NCBI GenBank assembly: GCA_027346765.1 | Contig: DAIERN010000069.1 | Span: forward strand, 1-7,244 | Direction of reading: 5' to 3' | Length of the DNA stretch: 7,244 nt | Source of the DNA: Chloroflexota bacterium | Lineage (GTDB): Bacteria > Chloroflexota > Limnocylindria > Limnocylindrales > CSP1-4 | Shown here: positions 5,489 through 7,244 of the stretch, in pieces | How positions within the stretch are numbered: the stretch's first letter is position 1 | Layout of the letters: each line of letters starts with the position of its first letter | Translations under genes and position numbers: made by a program | The notes under the pieces: generated by a model | What the model was told of the DNA's origin: nothing | Seen by the model: the letters and a program-made list of their open reading frames with translations, nothing else | The model's database searches: none

Positions 5489-6535
5489 TTACGACTCGAC
5501 CGTCCGCCATGCAGAAAGGTCTACCGGCATGAGGCGCGGGCTGGGCGTCACGCCCGGAATGCGGCCGCGTTTCGCGATGGGTTTGCCGTCGATCTCCTTG
5601 AGGTCGCCGGTGAAGTCGATGGGTCGCGCGCCACTGATGTAGCTGCCGACAGCAAACGAGTCGACCGGCGCGTTGGCTTCCTTGAAAAACGCGATTCGCG
5701 TGGGATCGAAGCCACCGCTCACGATGATCTTGACGTGGCCAAAGCCCGCCTGGTCCAGGCGCGCCCGTACTTCGCGGACGAGCTCAGGCGTGACCCGGCC
5801 GCGCTCCGACGGGGTGTCCAGGCGAATGCCGTACAGCCGATCGCCCAGCGCCTCGGCGACGCGCAGCGCCTCCTCCGCTTCGTCGCGGAACGTGTCGACC
5901 AGGATGATGCGCGGCACGTCGGGCGGCATGTGCTTGTCGAACGCGAGCGCGGCGCGGACGGTGTCGCCGAAGATAAGCACCATCGAGTGCGGCATGGTGC
6001 CAGTTGGCGAGAGGCCCGCGAGGCGCGCCCCGGCCGGCGTGGAGGCGCCCACGCAGCCGCCGACGATCGCAGCGTAGTCGAGCTCGTCGGTCACATCGGG
6101 GTGCACGTGGCGCGCCCCAAATGAGATGACCGGCTCCGGGGCGGCCGCCTCCACCACTTCGCGCGCGGCGGTCGCCCAGCCGGTCGATTGGGCGAGGATG
6201 CCCAGGAGCGCCGTCTCGTACAGGCCAAACGAGCGGTACCGCGCGCGAATGCGCAGCACGACCTCCTTGGGCGCGATCCGGTCGCCGTCTGACAGCGCCT
6301 CGACAAATACCTCGGGGTCACCCTCCTTGAAGACGTGCGCCAGCAGCACCTTGACCTCGTCGATGCCGCACAGCACCGCGTCGCGCCGGCCGAAGACCTC
6401 CATCGCGACCAACGGATCGAGCCCTTCGCGCGCCAGGATCTCCTCGGCGCGCGAGAAATAGACGTCGGCTGAGTCGCCCGACAGGATTTCGTGCGACGGT
6501 CGGCGTCGGATGCCGTTGGGCTTTGTTACAGTCAT
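5489..6535 (-). CDS. pncB: Nicotinate phosphoribosyltransferase (short type)
   Basis: A 348-residue cytosolic enzyme of NAD salvage (Preiss-Handler route): nicotinate + PRPP with ATP gives nicotinate mononucleotide and pyrophosphate. It matches the shorter archaeal/bacterial type rather than the longer E. coli form. Landmarks are ADVYFSRAEEIL at ~23-34, MEVFGRRDAVLCGIDEV at ~45-61, ISFGARHVHPD at 137-147, GASTPAGARLAGLSPTGTMPHSMV at ~163-186, ILVDTF at 211-216, the phosphate-binding IVSGGFD at 271-277, and SFAVGSYI at 293-300. The C-terminal KPIAKRGRIPG fits the family. The start ATG at 6535 has no ribosome site but a GCATACT box just upstream. It heads a minus-strand group with the TPR and surface-protein genes. 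The nearby Nudix hydrolase acts on a related metabolite. Quinolinate phosphoribosyltransferase is less likely given length and motifs. Confidence 0.92.
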   Translation of the reverse strand: MTVTKPNGIRRRPSHEILSGDSADVYFSRAEEILAREGLDPLVAMEVFGRRDAVLCGIDEVKVLLAHVFKEGDPEVFVEALSDGDRIAPKEVVLRIRARYRSFGLYETALLGILAQSTGWATAAREVVEAAAPEPVISFGARHVHPDVTDELDYAAIVGGCVGASTPAGARLAGLSPTGTMPHSMVLIFGDTVRAALAFDKHMPPDVPRIILVDTFRDEAEEALRVAEALGDRLYGIRLDTPSERGRVTPELVREVRARLDQAGFGHVKIIVSGGFDPTRIAFFKEANAPVDSFAVGSYISGARPIDFTGDLKEIDGKPIAKRGRIPGVTPSPRLMPVDLSAWRTVES

Positions 6536-6545
6536 TTGTCGCGCA

Positions 6546-6551
6546 AGTATG
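6546..6551 (-). promoter_or_regulatory. Candidate -10 box for nicotinate phosphoribosyltransferase
   Basis: CATACT on the minus strand lies 10 bases before the ATG at 6535, within the 51-base gap after the YbjN-like gene. Transcription from it would start only a few bases before the ATG, matching the lack of a Shine-Dalgarno site. No convincing -35 hexamer was found at 17-18 bases. Confidence 0.35.
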
Positions 6552-6586
6552 CGGGCTGGCTGATCGCGCTGATACCGGCTGCCGCG

Positions 6587-6973
6587 TCAGGCCGGTGCGA
6601 GCTCGGCCAATTCGGCCGCGTAACGGTCAAGCAGGGCGACGCCGGCCGGGTCGCGCTCCGCCTTCGCTAGCGCCGCTTGCTTGCGGCTCAGCTCGCCCAT
6701 GAGCGCCATGACCGGCTCGTGGACCAGGTCGCAGATCGCCAGCACCCGGGCGATGAGCGTCCCAACGGAGTCGCGCGTCAGACCGGCTGCCGGAACCTCC
6801 GCGGTCAGGACGGGCCGCTCGTCGTCGCTGAGCGCGAACTTGGCAAACGGCAGCTCATCGTTCCAGCGCAGCAGCTGGCGGTAGCTCTTGCGGAAGTTGT
6901 CGGCGAGCGGTGGGCCGAAGTGGACCCACGCCAGCAGCGCCAGCTGCGGATCGAAGATGAGCGTGATGCGCAC
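6587..6973 (-). CDS. YbjN-like / sensory-regulator-fold protein, N-terminus uncertain
   Basis: Shown from GTG 6973 (128 residues). The conserved core VRITLIFDPQLALLAWVHFG, then FRKSYRQLLRWNDELPFAKF and ERPVLTAEVPAAGLTRDSVG through LIARVLAICDLV, has the strand/helix order of the YbjN family, small soluble proteins that resemble type III secretion chaperones and whose job is poorly known. The C-terminus (SRKQAALAKAERDP and LLDRYAAELAELAPA) is helical and charged. The frame stays open upstream to about 7213 but that part (Arg/Gly/His-rich) is antisense to the ECF sigma gene and is not believable as protein. A conserved strand starts at residue 1 of this call, so the real N-terminus is probably missing or replaced. 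It precedes nicotinate phosphoribosyltransferase by 51 bases on the same strand. Confidence 0.62.
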   Translation of the reverse strand: MRITLIFDPQLALLAWVHFGPPLADNFRKSYRQLLRWNDELPFAKFALSDDERPVLTAEVPAAGLTRDSVGTLIARVLAICDLVHEPVMALMGELSRKQAALAKAERDPAGVALLDRYAAELAELAPA

Positions 6974-7015
6974 TGCGCGGCGGCGCCGGCCGTCGAGCCG
7001 CCTGCGCCCCGGCCG

Positions 7016-7244
7016 GTGATCGACCCGGAGGTGGAGATCGCCGCGGCCCTGGAGGCGGCCCGGCGCGACCCCGCCCAGTTCGACGCGCTGTACCGGAAGT
7101 ACGTCGCCCAGGTGTACGCCTACGCCCTGTACGAGCTCGCCGACCACCACGCCGCGGAGGACGCCACCGAGCGCACGTTCCTGCGCGCGCTGGCAGCCCT
7201 GCCGCGGTTCCACGAGCTCGCCCGGCCGGAGGACGGCCCGGAGG
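7016..7244 (+). CDS. ECF-type RNA polymerase sigma factor, N-terminal part (cut by window edge)
   Basis: The frame reads VIDPEVEIAAALEAARRDP, then FDALYRKYVAQVYAYALYEL, then HHAAEDATERTFLRALAALP and RF, the region 2 of extracytoplasmic-function sigma factors: the aromatic-rich helix that binds core polymerase followed by AEDATERTFLRAL, which contacts the -10 element. The remainder of region 2, region 4 and any C-terminal sensor lie outside. The start is uncertain. GTG 7016 is a candidate, but the frame is open further upstream through APAVEPPAPRPV, a Pro-rich lead that looks coding and could belong to the protein, so the true start may lie beyond a join with the neighbouring minus-strand gene. 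No ribosome site is seen. Downstream genes are not in view, so no anti-sigma can be named. Confidence 0.72.
   Translation, partial: MIDPEVEIAAALEAARRDPAQFDALYRKYVAQVYAYALYELADHHAAEDATERTFLRALAALPRFHELARPEDGPE

Noticed and set aside
5228..6124. Plus-strand frame of 298 residues opposite the phosphoribosyltransferase
   Set aside because: It is open because of high GC and codon bias on the other strand, has no recognisable motif, and lies over a gene with strong family match.
6974..7213. N-terminal extension of the YbjN-like frame to an ATG at 7213
   Set aside because: It is Arg/Gly/His-rich, antisense to a well-matched ECF sigma region 2 in the same codon phase, and has no family resemblance.
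1..7244. CRISPR array, tRNA, rRNA, insertion sequence or phage module
   Set aside because: No spaced repeats, cloverleaf with TTCRA arm, rRNA core sequence, transposase or terminal inverted repeats were seen on either strand.

Overview
High-GC bacterial DNA with tightly packed genes, short or overlapping intergenic spaces and few Shine-Dalgarno sites. The gene content (a DUF5317 membrane protein, multi-GAF GGDEF protein, short-type nicotinate phosphoribosyltransferase, Thr/Pro-rich anchored surface protein, and an ECF sigma factor with an FDALYRKYV-type region 2) fits a free-living Chloroflexota lineage such as the Limnocylindria/Ellin6529 group. That assignment is inference from gene style, not a search. 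No rRNA, tRNA, CRISPR array, insertion sequence or phage gene was seen.

Layout. (1) 1-630, plus: an open frame entering from the left edge. Its last two thirds are the C-terminal part of a MalK/UgpC-type sugar ABC transporter ATPase, but its first ~45 codons read like a GH74 xyloglucanase/BNR-repeat protein. The two families meet at a shared MGDRIAV block, so this is a chimera, most simply an assembly join. (2) 633-3346, minus: a 28-residue membrane peptide, a DUF5317 membrane protein and a triple-GAF diguanylate cyclase. The last two overlap by 8 bases, and a strong dyad lies between the peptide and DUF5317. (3) 3347-3468: a divergent promoter region. (4) 3469-4065, plus: a NudF-like Nudix hydrolase with an altered Nudix box. 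(5) 4078-6535, minus: nicotinate phosphoribosyltransferase, a three-TPR protein and a membrane-anchored surface protein with a Thr/Pro stalk, abutting or overlapping. (6) 6587-about 6973, minus: a YbjN-like protein whose N-terminus is unclear. (7) about 7016-7244, plus: the start of an ECF sigma factor cut by the right edge. The last two are head to head with almost no space, a second possible join.

The centre of the window (about 630-6590) looks like coherent chromosome. Two enzymes, the Nudix hydrolase and the nicotinate phosphoribosyltransferase, both bear on NAD/ADP-ribose turnover, and each has a GCATACT box close to its start codon. The DUF5317-GGDEF pair suggests a membrane protein co-translated with a c-di-GMP synthase. 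I see no clear new defence or mobile system. The points most worth checking are the left-end chimera, the overlooked 28-residue membrane peptide, the dyad in its operon, the unassigned surface protein and the changed Nudix box.
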